The notes under the pieces were generated by a model that was given only the letters and a program-made list of their open reading frames with translations, searched no databases and was not told the DNA's origin. This document shows positions 7,353 to 15,811 of a stretch of DNA of 19,843 bases, one piece after another (the stretch's first letter is position 1; every line of letters begins with the position of its first letter). The position numbers and the translations under genes are program-made. Source of the stretch: an uncultured Haemophilus sp. (lineage in GTDB: Bacteria; Pseudomonadota; Gammaproteobacteria; Enterobacterales; Pasteurellaceae); assembly GCF_905207935.1 (NCBI RefSeq), contig NZ_CAJLNI010000021.1:1-19843 (forward strand), read 5' to 3'.

Positions 7353-9857
7353 CTATTCGCAAGTCCTTTTGCTTTTAAATTTGAACGGCATAATACGCAT
7401 GCCACTTTCAGTCGAGTGCAATTGATAAAATTGCGGATAATTAAAATTCCGTTGCACCATTTTATACGGATTTTCACAATCATTTGAGCCAAGCGATTGA
7501 TAAATACGATTTATTTCGCGTACTTTATCATCTTTTGAACCTTCACATTGACGATAAATTTCAAGACGATTCTTCTCATCTAACAAATAGACGTTAAAGC
7601 TATTATCGGCATTATCTTCAAAGAAGAATTGTAAAAAACCTTCACTGGCAAACAAATCAATTTCAGGTGGATACCGACGTGCTTCTGGGATAATCTCTTT
7701 CTCTTCCAACTGGGTTGGTAAAACGTCTTCAAAATTGTCCGCACTTTCTTTTCCGCCTTCAATAGGTTGCAAACTGATCCCTTTTTCTTCAAAGAAGAAT
7801 TGCCAGTTTTTCCCTGCTACACGCAGACGAGAATGGGTTGTTGGGCGACTATCCCCTAATTGAATGCTGATACAACGGTTTACGAGTACACTCACTAAGT
7901 TTCGCAATGTGCGGTTGTAATGTTTACTGTAACAGAAAACCTGCACAGAACGAGGCTGATTCACCCCTTGACCAATTTTATTAGAAAGCACTTTTAAGGC
8001 AAGCAAAATCGCATTCTGTCCTTCAAAATGTAAGGTTCGAATTTCATTCCACACATTACGGTAAGTGAAATCAATGCTTCCTACCAAACTCTGTTCTAAC
8101 TGACCAAAACTGAATAAATCACTTGGCGAAATATTTGATTTAAGCTCTTCGACTTGTGCGGTTGGGTCATTCACCAAATTCACCGCAATAAACAAATCAC
8201 GGATTTCGCACTGCGAAGAAAGTGCCTCATTTGTCGGAACTTGGCTATTTGTATGAGGAAAAAACAACCGCAAATCAGCCACAAAATTACGTAAAGTCAG
8301 TTGGTCGATATTTTGGCTGATTAAGTGCAAATGGGTTTCAGCCGTCAACAAGCGATTAAAATAAGCCCACGCAACCACTTTATTTAAACTTTCGCCGTAT
8401 TCAATCACACGTTCTTTCGAGAACATAATGTGGTGTGGCGGCTGATTCACCATATACCACCCATCTTTAAAGCGCTTATTGCCGTGAACTTCGATGAACG
8501 TGAGGTGTTCTTCTGTTAAGTTATAGGAAATTTGTGAGTTTAGTAACGTAATTTTACCCGGCAATTCTTCAAAGGCAGTATAAAGTTTGCGAGAAAGCAC
8601 CGTAATATCTTGCGGAATCACGCTAGAATTAATTTTATGTTTGCGTGCAAAATCCACCAGATTCCGATAACTCATCATCAAGAAATTCACCAAATTATTG
8701 TGACTTTCTTTCACCCGTTTGATTTTCCAATTTGGACGCTGATCTAATTCTTCAATACGTTCTTTTGACCAGCCCCATTCTTGGGCCATCATTTTCATAT
8801 AAGAAATACGCCAGTTTGAGGCGTGATATAACGCAAAGTCTTCTGTGGCTTTCACATAAAAACAAGAACGTACAAAATCAAGACGCTTAAATTCTGAATG
8901 TGCGGTCAAATATTGGCTAATTCTCTCTAAAATCGCAATATAAGGATCGAAATGATGTATAGCGGTGCTATGGCCAGAAAGCAAATCCTCTTTAAATTGG
9001 CGAGCAATTAACTGGGCATTTGGGTATTCTTGGGCATAGGTTTCCAACAACAAGATTTTCATCACCGACTTATAAGGTGAATCAATACCTTTATAAAGTT
9101 GCCATAAGCTCGCACCAAAATATTCACTGGCTGAGAATTGTCCTAATCCACCAAAATCTACCCAATCATTTGGATTAAGCTCACCAGCCGCGACTAAACG
9201 CGCAACTTCGGCCTCATATTGCTTTTCATCTTCCACCCACAAGTGAAGCCACAATAATGGTTTACCCGCAAGGCGTACAGCGGAGCGATAAAATTCTTCC
9301 AACAGCAACATATATTGAGCTGAACCACTGTTTTCTTTAGTTAGTGGATCGGAATAACGTTCGTTACGGAAACGCTGTTGTGTCATCAAATAGAAATGCA
9401 TTTCCACATGATATGTAGATGCCCATTGGCTAATTTTCTTCGTTTTTTCCGCTAAGCGCTGTTGATCTTGTTCAGATAAATCATCTTGATGGCAGATCCA
9501 AATATCCAAATCCGAAGCTGAAGTTTGGCTAATGGAGCCAAAACTGCCCATCACATAAATACCTAAGATCTGCGCAAAAACAGCATCAGAATTGACCGCA
9601 CTTTGCACGGCTTCGACAAGTTCAGGATGTTCTTTTGAGAGAAAATTTTGCTGATAATTTGAAAGAATAAAATCGGCAATGCCTGCCGGGGCATCTTCCA
9701 CATAACCCGGCAGAGCAGGATGATTAAGATGCAACAACAGCGGCACTAAAGAGACGATGTGTCGGAATGCATCACCTGAGCCCAATAATGCTCGATCAAA
9801 ACGACGCTTGTCTAATGTTTCAATACATTTTCGGGCTTGAGTGAGATCGTATTTCAA
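7353..9857 (-). CDS. cyaA: Class I adenylate cyclase CyaA, TTG start
   Basis: CyaA makes cAMP from ATP in the cytoplasm; cAMP binds CRP and in Haemophilus also activates competence genes. The product has 834 residues, close to the roughly 840-850 usual for class I enzymes. The N-terminal catalytic domain carries the nucleotidyltransferase motif GSFGS (104-108) followed by Ser-Asp-Leu-Asp with Asp116 and Asp118. The C-terminal half is the regulatory region that in E. coli responds to EIIA-Glc of the phosphotransferase system. The start codon is TTG, with AGGA about 6-9 bases upstream; the E. coli gene also starts with a rare UUG that keeps translation low. The gene is divergent from hemC, an arrangement shared with E. 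coli. One uptake signal lies at 9595-9603. Confidence 0.95.
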   Translation of the reverse strand: MKYDLTQARKCIETLDKRRFDRALLGSGDAFRHIVSLVPLLLHLNHPALPGYVEDAPAGIADFILSNYQQNFLSKEHPELVEAVQSAVNSDAVFAQILGIYVMGSFGSISQTSASDLDIWICHQDDLSEQDQQRLAEKTKKISQWASTYHVEMHFYLMTQQRFRNERYSDPLTKENSGSAQYMLLLEEFYRSAVRLAGKPLLWLHLWVEDEKQYEAEVARLVAAGELNPNDWVDFGGLGQFSASEYFGASLWQLYKGIDSPYKSVMKILLLETYAQEYPNAQLIARQFKEDLLSGHSTAIHHFDPYIAILERISQYLTAHSEFKRLDFVRSCFYVKATEDFALYHASNWRISYMKMMAQEWGWSKERIEELDQRPNWKIKRVKESHNNLVNFLMMSYRNLVDFARKHKINSSVIPQDITVLSRKLYTAFEELPGKITLLNSQISYNLTEEHLTFIEVHGNKRFKDGWYMVNQPPHHIMFSKERVIEYGESLNKVVAWAYFNRLLTAETHLHLISQNIDQLTLRNFVADLRLFFPHTNSQVPTNEALSSQCEIRDLFIAVNLVNDPTAQVEELKSNISPSDLFSFGQLEQSLVGSIDFTYRNVWNEIRTLHFEGQNAILLALKVLSNKIGQGVNQPRSVQVFCYSKHYNRTLRNLVSVLVNRCISIQLGDSRPTTHSRLRVAGKNWQFFFEEKGISLQPIEGGKESADNFEDVLPTQLEEKEIIPEARRYPPEIDLFASEGFLQFFFEDNADNSFNVYLLDEKNRLEIYRQCEGSKDDKVREINRIYQSLGSNDCENPYKMVQRNFNYPQFYQLHSTESGMRIMPFKFKSKRTCE
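9595..9603 (-). repeat. DNA uptake signal core in cyaA
   Basis: Perfect AAGTGCGGT on the minus strand; read in the cyaA frame as Ser-Ala-Val. Confidence 0.9.
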
Positions 9858-9883
9858 GGCTTCCTACCTATGACCATATAACT

Positions 9884-9899
9884 GGTATTACTGTACCAC
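9884..9899. promoter_or_regulatory. Inverted repeat TGGTA-N6-TACCA over the cyaA -10 region
   Basis: A 16-base interrupted palindrome overlaps the proposed cyaA -10. It does not match the CRP consensus. It could be an operator, but arms of 5 bases can arise by chance. Confidence 0.2.
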
Positions 9900-9918
9900 T
9901 TAGCTCATCAGAAATCAA
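9890..9918 (-). promoter_or_regulatory. Possible cyaA promoter
   Basis: On the minus strand TTGATT (9913-9918) and TACAGT (9890-9895), each 4 of 6 to consensus, are spaced by exactly 17 bases. The leader to the TTG start would be about 25 bases. Confidence 0.4.
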
Positions 9919-9931
9919 AAATTTAAATGAT

Positions 9932-9960
9932 CTGACTTTTTGCCCTAAAAATGGTAGCAT
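9932..9960 (+). promoter_or_regulatory. Possible hemCDXY promoter
   Basis: CTGACT (9932-9937) and TAGCAT (9955-9960) each match the sigma-70 consensus at 4 of 6 positions with a 17-base spacer, 33 bases before hemC. It is back-to-back with the proposed cyaA promoter. Confidence 0.4.
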
Positions 9961-9993
9961 AGGGCATATTTCTATTTAAAATCAGCGGTATTT

Positions 9994-10926
9994 ATGGCAG
10001 TACTTAAAACCTTAAAAATAGCGACTCGTCAAAGCCCTTTAGCCCTTTGGCAAGCGAATTTTGTAAAAGATCAATTAGAGAAATTTCATCCAACGCTTTC
10101 TGTTGAATTAGTTCCGATGGTGACAAAAGGCGATGTTATCCTGGATTCTCCTTTAGCTAAAATTGGCGGAAAAGGCTTATTTGTTAAAGAGTTAGAAAAT
10201 GCTTTACTCGAAAAACGTGCCGATATCGCTGTCCATTCAATGAAAGACGTACCAATGGAATTTCCAGAAGGTTTAGGTTTAAGTGTGATCTGTAAACGTG
10301 AAGATCCGCGCGATGCTTTCGTCTCCAATACATACTGTTCATTAGATGAATTACCACAAGGTGCTATTGTTGGAACATCAAGCTTGCGTCGTCAATGCCA
10401 ATTAAAACAATTACGCCCTGATCTTGATATCCGCTCCTTACGTGGCAATGTAGGAACCCGATTAAGTAAATTAGACAATGGCGAATACGATGCCATTATT
10501 TTAGCCTCAGCTGGCTTAATTCGTTTAGGGCTAGCGGAACGTATTGCCTCATTTATTGAAGTAGAACAGTCGTTACCGGCTGCCGGACAAGGCGCGGTAG
10601 GCATTGAGTGCCGTGTTGATGATGAAGAAGTAAAAGCATTACTTGCTCCACTTTCAGATGCCACCACGACGACTTGTGTTTTGGCTGAGCGTGCAATGAA
10701 TACTCGCTTACAAGGTGGCTGCCAAGTGCCAATCGGTGGCTATGCCATTGAGCAAAATGGCGAAATTTTCTTGCGTGCACTCGTCGGCGAAACTGATGGC
10801 TCTGCGATTATTCGCGCGGAAGGTAAAAGTGCGGTTGAAAATGCCGAAGCATTAGGCGTGACCATTGCTGAACAACTTCTAGCACAAGGCGCAGATAAGA
10901 TTCTGGCGAAGATTTACTCAGCATAG
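9994..10926 (+). CDS. hemC: Porphobilinogen deaminase (hydroxymethylbilane synthase)
   Basis: HemC joins four porphobilinogens into hydroxymethylbilane in heme synthesis, in the cytoplasm. The 310-residue product is full length and keeps the key features: IATRQSPLALWQ near the start, HSMKD with catalytic Asp85, the RRQCQL and SLRGNVGTRLSKL substrate-binding arginines, and Cys243 in LQGGCQVPIGGYA, which attaches the dipyrromethane cofactor (Cys242 in E. coli). No truncation or frameshift is seen. The Shine-Dalgarno sequence is weak. It is the first gene of hemC-hemD-hemX-hemY and is divergent from cyaA. An intact copy means the organism should make its own porphyrin at this step, unlike H. influenzae. 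One uptake signal lies at 10827-10835. Confidence 0.97.
   Translation: MAVLKTLKIATRQSPLALWQANFVKDQLEKFHPTLSVELVPMVTKGDVILDSPLAKIGGKGLFVKELENALLEKRADIAVHSMKDVPMEFPEGLGLSVICKREDPRDAFVSNTYCSLDELPQGAIVGTSSLRRQCQLKQLRPDLDIRSLRGNVGTRLSKLDNGEYDAIILASAGLIRLGLAERIASFIEVEQSLPAAGQGAVGIECRVDDEEVKALLAPLSDATTTTCVLAERAMNTRLQGGCQVPIGGYAIEQNGEIFLRALVGETDGSAIIRAEGKSAVENAEALGVTIAEQLLAQGADKILAKIYSA
10827..10835 (+). repeat. DNA uptake signal core in hemC
   Basis: Perfect AAGTGCGGT, read in frame as Ser-Ala-Val near the end of hemC. Confidence 0.9.
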
Positions 10927-10935
10927 GTAATCACC

Positions 10936-11697
10936 ATGGCCGTACTAGTCACTCGCCCCGATGAACGAGGAAAAAACCTAGTTGACCAGCTGAATCAAGC
11001 CGGTATGGTTGCCTTGCATTTGCCTTTGCTTTCTATTGAGGCAGGTGCTGAGTTGACACAATTACCGACAAAACTTAATCAGCTAAAAAGTGGTGATTAT
11101 GTGTTTTTGGTTTCAAAAAGTGCGGTCGATTTTGCGGATAAAACCCTGAAAGATATTGGCTTTAGCTGGCGTCAAGATTTACAATACTTTACAGTTGGAC
11201 ATAGAACGGCACAGCATTTTTCCTGTCAAACTGAATGTACTGTTCGTTATCCAATAACGTCGGAAAATACTGAAGGTGTATTAAATTTACCGCAAATGGC
11301 AGAATTAACAGATAAAAACTTGTTAATTTTACGTGGAAACGGTGGACGAGAATTACTGCGTGAACAGGCTACACTACGCGGTGCAACTGTTGAGACAGTC
11401 GAATGTTACCAACGCACGCCGATTAGTTATAATAACGAAGAGCAAACCAGTATTTGTATTCGTTCTGGTGTGCAAACCCTTGTGGTAACAAGCCTTGAAA
11501 TTTTGCAGGCGTTAATCGAATTTGTGCCTGAAAATGAACAAAATTGGCTAAAAAATTGCTGTTTAGTCACGGTAAGTCAACGCATTGCGGATGTCGCAGT
11601 ACAACAAGGTTGGCATAATGTGGTGGTTTCCGCTGGTGCGGACAATCAAAGTTTACTTAATACCTTACTTAATGAAGTAACTCCCCTTTCTCACTAA
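10936..11697 (+). CDS. hemD: Uroporphyrinogen-III synthase
   Basis: HemD closes and isomerises hydroxymethylbilane to uroporphyrinogen III, the step after HemC. The family has low sequence conservation; the 253-residue length, the operon position and the weak family blocks support the call: VTRPDERG at the N-terminus, VFLVSKSAVDFA, LLILRGNGGRELL, TLVVTSLEILQAL, and VTVSQRIADVAVQQGW near the end. These follow the two-lobed layout of the enzyme. Only 9 bases separate it from hemC, whose stop lies in the weak ribosome binding site. It carries one uptake signal (11118-11126). Confidence 0.9.
   Translation: MAVLVTRPDERGKNLVDQLNQAGMVALHLPLLSIEAGAELTQLPTKLNQLKSGDYVFLVSKSAVDFADKTLKDIGFSWRQDLQYFTVGHRTAQHFSCQTECTVRYPITSENTEGVLNLPQMAELTDKNLLILRGNGGRELLREQATLRGATVETVECYQRTPISYNNEEQTSICIRSGVQTLVVTSLEILQALIEFVPENEQNWLKNCCLVTVSQRIADVAVQQGWHNVVVSAGADNQSLLNTLLNEVTPLSH
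11118..11126 (+). repeat. DNA uptake signal core in hemD
   Basis: Perfect AAGTGCGGT followed by the extended CGATTTT; read in frame as Ser-Ala-Val. Confidence 0.9.
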
Positions 11698-11706
11698 GGA
11701 AAAGAT

Positions 11707-13005
11707 ATGGCGAAAGAGAAATTAACCCCTGAAACGACAGATGAAATCCAAGAAACAGATGCAGTGGAAATTCAAACTGAAGATCGCGAGCCTGTTGCGC
11801 CACGTACACAAACCGTTGTGAAGAAAAGTGGTACTGGATTAAGTTTATTGGCTATTCTCATTGCACTTGGCGTGGGTGGTGCAGGTTATTATTTTGGCCA
11901 ACAAAAAGTGGATGAATTCCAACAAAAATTGACCGCACTTGAAGCTCAAATCAATAATAAAACGGTGGTTTCAGCACCTGCTCAAGAAGTAAAATTTGAT
12001 ACTACACAGCTTGCTCAATTAGAGTCTGCGAATAAAGCAACGCAAAACAAAATTGCGCAAGTAGAAGAGCTAATCAATGCCAAATCACATGAGTTAGTTG
12101 GCTTACAATCACAAATCAATAAAGTGAGCGCTCAAGCTAATGCTCAACAACCTACTGATTGGTTATTCTCAGAAGCGGATTTCTTGCTCAACAATGCATT
12201 ACGCAAATTAGTGTTAGATAATGATGTGGACACAGCAGTTTCACTCTTAAAACTCGCTGATGAAACCCTTGCTAAAGTGAATAACTCACAATCTGCAGCT
12301 ATTCGTAGTGCTATCAATCAAGATCTGAAACAACTTCTCTCCGTAGCTGGCGTGGATCAAAATGCGGTCATGCAAAAATTATCGCAATTAGCTAATACGG
12401 TTGATGAGTTACCTGTGTTAGATGTGAATTTCGGTGATGATCAAAATGCAACAAAATTATCAGATTCTCTGTCTGACTGGGCAGAAAATGCAGAAAAAAG
12501 TGCGACCTCATTCTTGAATCACTTTATCCGTATTTCGCCGAAACATGGTGCGGATCGCAAAGAATTATTAGCGCCAAACCAAGATATCTATTTGCGTGAA
12601 AACATTCGTTTACGCTTACAATTAGCGATTATGGCAGTGCCTCGTCAGCAAAATGAGCTTTATAAACAATCTTTAGAAGCCGTTGCATCTTGGATTCGTA
12701 GCTATTTTGATACCAATGCTGAAGTGACTCAAAGTTTCTTAAAATCAGTGGATGAATTATCTGAAGTATCCATCTATGTGGATGTGCCAAGCCAATTACA
12801 AAGCTTAAGCATGCTTGATAAGTACTTAAATCGTACACCTTTAGATGTGCAGAAAGTGGAAATTGAAGCAGAAAAAGCGGTTGATAATTCACCAAGAAAA
12901 GAAGAAGTAAAACCAGCACCTGAAGCGAAAGCGGAAGAGCCAAAAGCTGAAGAAAAACCCGCTGAAGCACCAGCTGCACAACCGGCAACTGAACCCCAAC
13001 AATAA
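11707..13005 (+). CDS. hemX: HemX-like inner-membrane protein
   Basis: This 432-residue protein is the HemX family member of the hemCDXY operon. It has a charged cytoplasmic N-terminus (1-40), one transmembrane helix (about 44-63, Gly/Leu-rich), a coiled-coil segment (about 64-145) and a large helical domain likely in the periplasm. The tail from about 380 is low-complexity with Lys, Glu, Pro and Ala. HemX is often annotated as uroporphyrinogen-III C-methyltransferase, but nothing here resembles the CysG/CobA methyltransferase fold, so I do not support that activity. Its true role is unknown; location suggests a link to heme synthesis or membrane organisation. An AAGGA ribosome binding site overlaps the hemD stop. 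One uptake signal (11932-11940) lies in the coiled coil. Confidence 0.88.
   Translation: MAKEKLTPETTDEIQETDAVEIQTEDREPVAPRTQTVVKKSGTGLSLLAILIALGVGGAGYYFGQQKVDEFQQKLTALEAQINNKTVVSAPAQEVKFDTTQLAQLESANKATQNKIAQVEELINAKSHELVGLQSQINKVSAQANAQQPTDWLFSEADFLLNNALRKLVLDNDVDTAVSLLKLADETLAKVNNSQSAAIRSAINQDLKQLLSVAGVDQNAVMQKLSQLANTVDELPVLDVNFGDDQNATKLSDSLSDWAENAEKSATSFLNHFIRISPKHGADRKELLAPNQDIYLRENIRLRLQLAIMAVPRQQNELYKQSLEAVASWIRSYFDTNAEVTQSFLKSVDELSEVSIYVDVPSQLQSLSMLDKYLNRTPLDVQKVEIEAEKAVDNSPRKEEVKPAPEAKAEEPKAEEKPAEAPAAQPATEPQQ
11932..11940 (-). repeat. DNA uptake signal core in hemX
   Basis: Perfect ACCGCACTT on the plus strand, read in frame as Thr-Ala-Leu. Confidence 0.9.
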
Positions 13006-13014
13006 GGATAGATA

Positions 13015-14301
13015 ATGTTTAGAGTTCTCTTTTTAATGATCGCCTTACTTGCCGGATTGATTGCAGGGCCTTACCTCTCCGGTCAGCAAGGTTATGTCAG
13101 AGTTGAAACGGCAAACACCATATATGAAATGTCACTCACCACATTAGTGATTCTCTTTGTAGTCACGCTTGCTGTGATTTATTCGTTAGAGTGGTTGGTG
13201 ACCCGTTTCTTCCGTTTAAGTAGCAATACCTATAACTGGTTTTCTCTCCGTAAACGTGTGAAAGCACAACGTCAAACCCTTGAAGGCTTGATGAAAATGA
13301 ATGAAGGCGATTATGCCAAAGCAGAAAAACTGATTGGTAAAAATGCGAAACATTCTGCAGAGCCAGTATTGAATCTGATTAAAGCTGCAGAAGCTGCTCA
13401 ACAACGCGGTGATGAATTCAGCGCAAACCGTTATTTAATTGAGGCGACGGAGCTTGCCGGTTCTGATAATCTATTAGTCGAAATTGCTCGTACCCGTATT
13501 TTATTACAACAAAATAAATTACCGGCTGCGCGTAGTTCCGTCGATAGCTTGCTTGAAATGTCAGATCGCAACAAAGAAGTATTAAAACTTGCTGCTGAAA
13601 TTTATAGCCGTTCCAAAGCTTATCAAGCACTTGATGGCATCTTAGATTTAATCGAAGGTTCTGGTTTATTCTCAGCAGAAGAATTTAAAGCGCTTCAACA
13701 AGAAACTGAAAATGGCTTGTTAGATGAGAAAATGAATGAAGAAGGCGTTGAAGGCTTGCTCGCATGGTGGGAAGCTCAGCCACGCCGTCGTCGCAATGAC
13801 TTAGAGTTAAAAACCGCTTTAATTCAACGTTTAATTGATTGTAACGATCATGAATCAGCTTATGAATTTACGCTTGAAATCATGAAAAAATTGGGTGATA
13901 ACACCCCAATTAGCCCTGAACTGTGCACGCAAATCACTCGTTTACAAGCAGAAGATAACAGCAAACTACTCAAGTTAGTAGAAAAACGTGCAAAACGTGC
14001 AGATGAAAGCCAACGTTGTTGTCTCAATCGTGCATTAGGCTACCTTTATGTGCGTAATAATGACTTCGCTAAAGCAGCGGAAGCATTTAAAGAAGTGACA
14101 GCTTGCCCAACTCAGCTTCAACCAAATGATGTTATGATGGCGTCTTATGTGTTTGAACAAGCTGGTGACAAAGAAGCAGCTGAAAAAATTCGTCAGGATA
14201 GTTTAAAATCAGCCATGTCTATTCAGGACAAACCCGCTGAAACACAAACTGAACCAAAAACAGACGAAGAACCAACCGCACTTATCGCAAAACGTGATTA
14301 A
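13015..14301 (+). CDS. hemY: HemY-like membrane protein with TPR-type repeats
   Basis: This 428-residue protein is the proteobacterial HemY family member, not the protoporphyrinogen oxidase called HemY in Bacillus. Two transmembrane helices are at about 3-22 and 41-62, with a short loop between them. They are followed by helical repeats of the tetratricopeptide type (for instance EGDYAKAEKL near 97, YVRNNDFAKAAEAF near 345), which usually hold protein partners. The C-terminal 40 residues are polar and low-complexity. An AAGGA ribosome binding site overlaps the end of hemX. It closes the hemCDXY operon. Function is not established; a scaffold for heme enzymes is a common suggestion for the family. 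An uptake signal encodes Thr-Ala-Leu just before the stop (14275-14283). Confidence 0.9.
   Translation: MFRVLFLMIALLAGLIAGPYLSGQQGYVRVETANTIYEMSLTTLVILFVVTLAVIYSLEWLVTRFFRLSSNTYNWFSLRKRVKAQRQTLEGLMKMNEGDYAKAEKLIGKNAKHSAEPVLNLIKAAEAAQQRGDEFSANRYLIEATELAGSDNLLVEIARTRILLQQNKLPAARSSVDSLLEMSDRNKEVLKLAAEIYSRSKAYQALDGILDLIEGSGLFSAEEFKALQQETENGLLDEKMNEEGVEGLLAWWEAQPRRRRNDLELKTALIQRLIDCNDHESAYEFTLEIMKKLGDNTPISPELCTQITRLQAEDNSKLLKLVEKRAKRADESQRCCLNRALGYLYVRNNDFAKAAEAFKEVTACPTQLQPNDVMMASYVFEQAGDKEAAEKIRQDSLKSAMSIQDKPAETQTEPKTDEEPTALIAKRD
14275..14283 (-). repeat. DNA uptake signal core at the end of hemY
   Basis: Perfect ACCGCACTT on the plus strand, read in frame as Thr-Ala-Leu, 18 bases before the end of the gene. 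Confidence 0.9.
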
Positions 14302-14312
14302 AATAAACAACG

Positions 14313-14340
14313 ACGGGGCTAAATAAAGCCCCGTTTTTTT
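14313..14340 (+). terminator. Rho-independent terminator of hemCDXY
   Basis: An 8-bp perfect stem ACGGGGCT/AGCCCCGT (14313-14320, 14327-14334) with a 6-base loop is followed by seven T. It lies 11 bases after the hemY stop. Confidence 0.93.
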
Positions 14341-14442
14341 ATTATGTCACCCTCATTGAGCTCATTTAAAACACATCTCTTATTACATTTCATTATAAAT
14401 AATGCATTTCCATTCTTTTCTCACTGTTTCAAAATTTTTTAC

Positions 14443-14448
14443 TATATT
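14443..14448 (+). promoter_or_regulatory. Possible -10 element for the amino-acid ABC operon
   Basis: TATATT lies 28 bases before the first permease start in an AT-rich gap of 135 bases after the hem terminator. No convincing -35 was found, so this is weak. Confidence 0.25.
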
Positions 14449-14475
14449 GTTACGCAAACGATTAAATTATAAGAA

Positions 14476-15135
14476 ATGAATTGGGATTATATTTTAAGTG
14501 TCACCCCACGTTTTATCCACGCCACGCTGATGACGCTTCATCTCGCCTTTTGGGGCATTTTATTGTCGCTGGTGATTGGTGTGGTTTGTGCTGTGATTAC
14601 CACCTACAAAGTCAAATCATTAACTTGGCTAGTAAAAGGCTATATCGAGCTTTCTCGTAATACGCCTTTATTGATTCAAGTATTTTTTCTCTATTTTGGG
14701 CTGTCTAAAATTGGCCTGAAATTAGATGGGTTTACTTGCGGTATTATCGGCCTGGCATTTTTAGGTGGAAGCTATATGGCAGAAGCCATTCGCGGAGGTC
14801 TGGAAGCCGTATCAAAAGGACAAATTGAGTCAGCCTTAAGTATCGGTCTAACTCCTTTTCAAGCTTTTCGCTATGTCATTTTCCCACAAGCCTTTGCGAT
14901 TGCAACACCTGCAATTGGCGCAAATTGCTTGTTCTTAATGAAAGAAACCTCAGTGATCAGTGCCGTTGCCGTCGCTGAACTGATGTTTGTAGCGAAAGAA
15001 GTCATCGGGCTCGATTACAAAACTAATGAAGCCTTATTTTTATTAGTGGTGTTTTATTTGATCATTCTATTACCGATGTCTCTTTTCATCAGTTATTTAG
15101 AACGCCGTACTCGGAGAGCAAAATATGGGGCTTGA
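14476..15135 (+). CDS. Amino-acid ABC transporter permease 1
   Basis: This inner-membrane permease belongs to the polar amino acid (HisMQ/GlnP type) family. The 219-residue product has about five hydrophobic segments (first at about 18-42, last at about 187-206). The cytoplasmic EAA loop that contacts the ATPase reads ESALSIGLTPFQAFRYVIFPQA at about 119-140. The start has only a weak ribosome binding site (TAAGAA). Its end overlaps the next permease by 11 bases, so the two are coupled and probably form a heterodimer. The operon is permease-permease-ATPase-binding protein. Substrate is inferred from the binding protein, which resembles the cysteine-binding CjaA. Confidence 0.9.
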   Translation: MNWDYILSVTPRFIHATLMTLHLAFWGILLSLVIGVVCAVITTYKVKSLTWLVKGYIELSRNTPLLIQVFFLYFGLSKIGLKLDGFTCGIIGLAFLGGSYMAEAIRGGLEAVSKGQIESALSIGLTPFQAFRYVIFPQAFAIATPAIGANCLFLMKETSVISAVAVAELMFVAKEVIGLDYKTNEALFLLVVFYLIILLPMSLFISYLERRTRRAKYGA

Positions 15136-15793
15136 GTTATTATTCCAAGGCAGCAACATTGAACGCTTGCTCAACGGTTTATGGGTAACAGCTGAAATTG
15201 CATTCGTTTCTGTCTTCTTCGCCTGTATTTTAGGTGTCATTTTTGGCGTAATCATGACAAGCAGAAATCCCATTATCAAAGCCATCTGCCGCTTTTATTT
15301 AGAATTTGTACGCATCATTCCATTATTAGCGTTACTTTTTCTCGCTTATTTCGGTTTAGCAAAATGGTTTGATATTCACTTAGATGGCATTTCTGTATGT
15401 ATTTTGGTGTTTATTTTCTGGGGAACAGCAGAAATGGGGGATTTAGTGCGTGGCGCATTAACTTCCATTGAAAAACATCAAGTGGAATCAGCCTACGCTT
15501 TAGGTTTAACGCCGTTTCAAACCTTTGTGTACATTTTACTTCCGCAAAGTTTAAAACGTGTAACACCAAGTGCGATTAACCTCTTTACCCGCATGGTAAA
15601 AACCAGTTCCTTGGCAATGTTAATCGGTGTAGTAGAAGTGATAAAAGTCGGTCAACAAATTATCGAGCATTCATTATTTAGTAATCAATCGGCGGCGCTT
15701 TGGATTTATGGTGTCATTTTCGGTTTATATTTTGTGATTTGTTACCCGCTATCCTTATTTTCCCGTTATTTAGAAACCCGTTGGGAAAGTTAA
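15125..15793 (+). CDS. Amino-acid ABC transporter permease 2
   Basis: The second permease of the pair is 222 residues, of the same family as its neighbour. It has about five membrane segments and an EAA loop reading ESAYALGLTPFQTFVYILLPQS at about 120-141. GGAGA at 9-13 bases upstream supports the ATG at 15125, inside the end of the first permease gene. Together with permease 1 it would form the membrane channel for an imported polar amino acid, driven by the downstream ATPase. Eighteen bases separate it from the ATPase gene. Confidence 0.9.
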   Translation: MGLELLFQGSNIERLLNGLWVTAEIAFVSVFFACILGVIFGVIMTSRNPIIKAICRFYLEFVRIIPLLALLFLAYFGLAKWFDIHLDGISVCILVFIFWGTAEMGDLVRGALTSIEKHQVESAYALGLTPFQTFVYILLPQSLKRVTPSAINLFTRMVKTSSLAMLIGVVEVIKVGQQIIEHSLFSNQSAALWIYGVIFGLYFVICYPLSLFSRYLETRWES

Positions 15794-15811
15794 TTTTTAT
15801 TAGGAAAACAC

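Noticed and set aside
9858..9993. CRP site between cyaA and hemC
   Set aside because: No TGTGA-N6-TCACA match of useful quality was found by eye.
11707..13005. Uroporphyrinogen-III C-methyltransferase activity for HemX
   Set aside because: No SAM-methyltransferase motifs of the CysG/CobA type are visible; the protein is a membrane-anchored coiled-coil protein.
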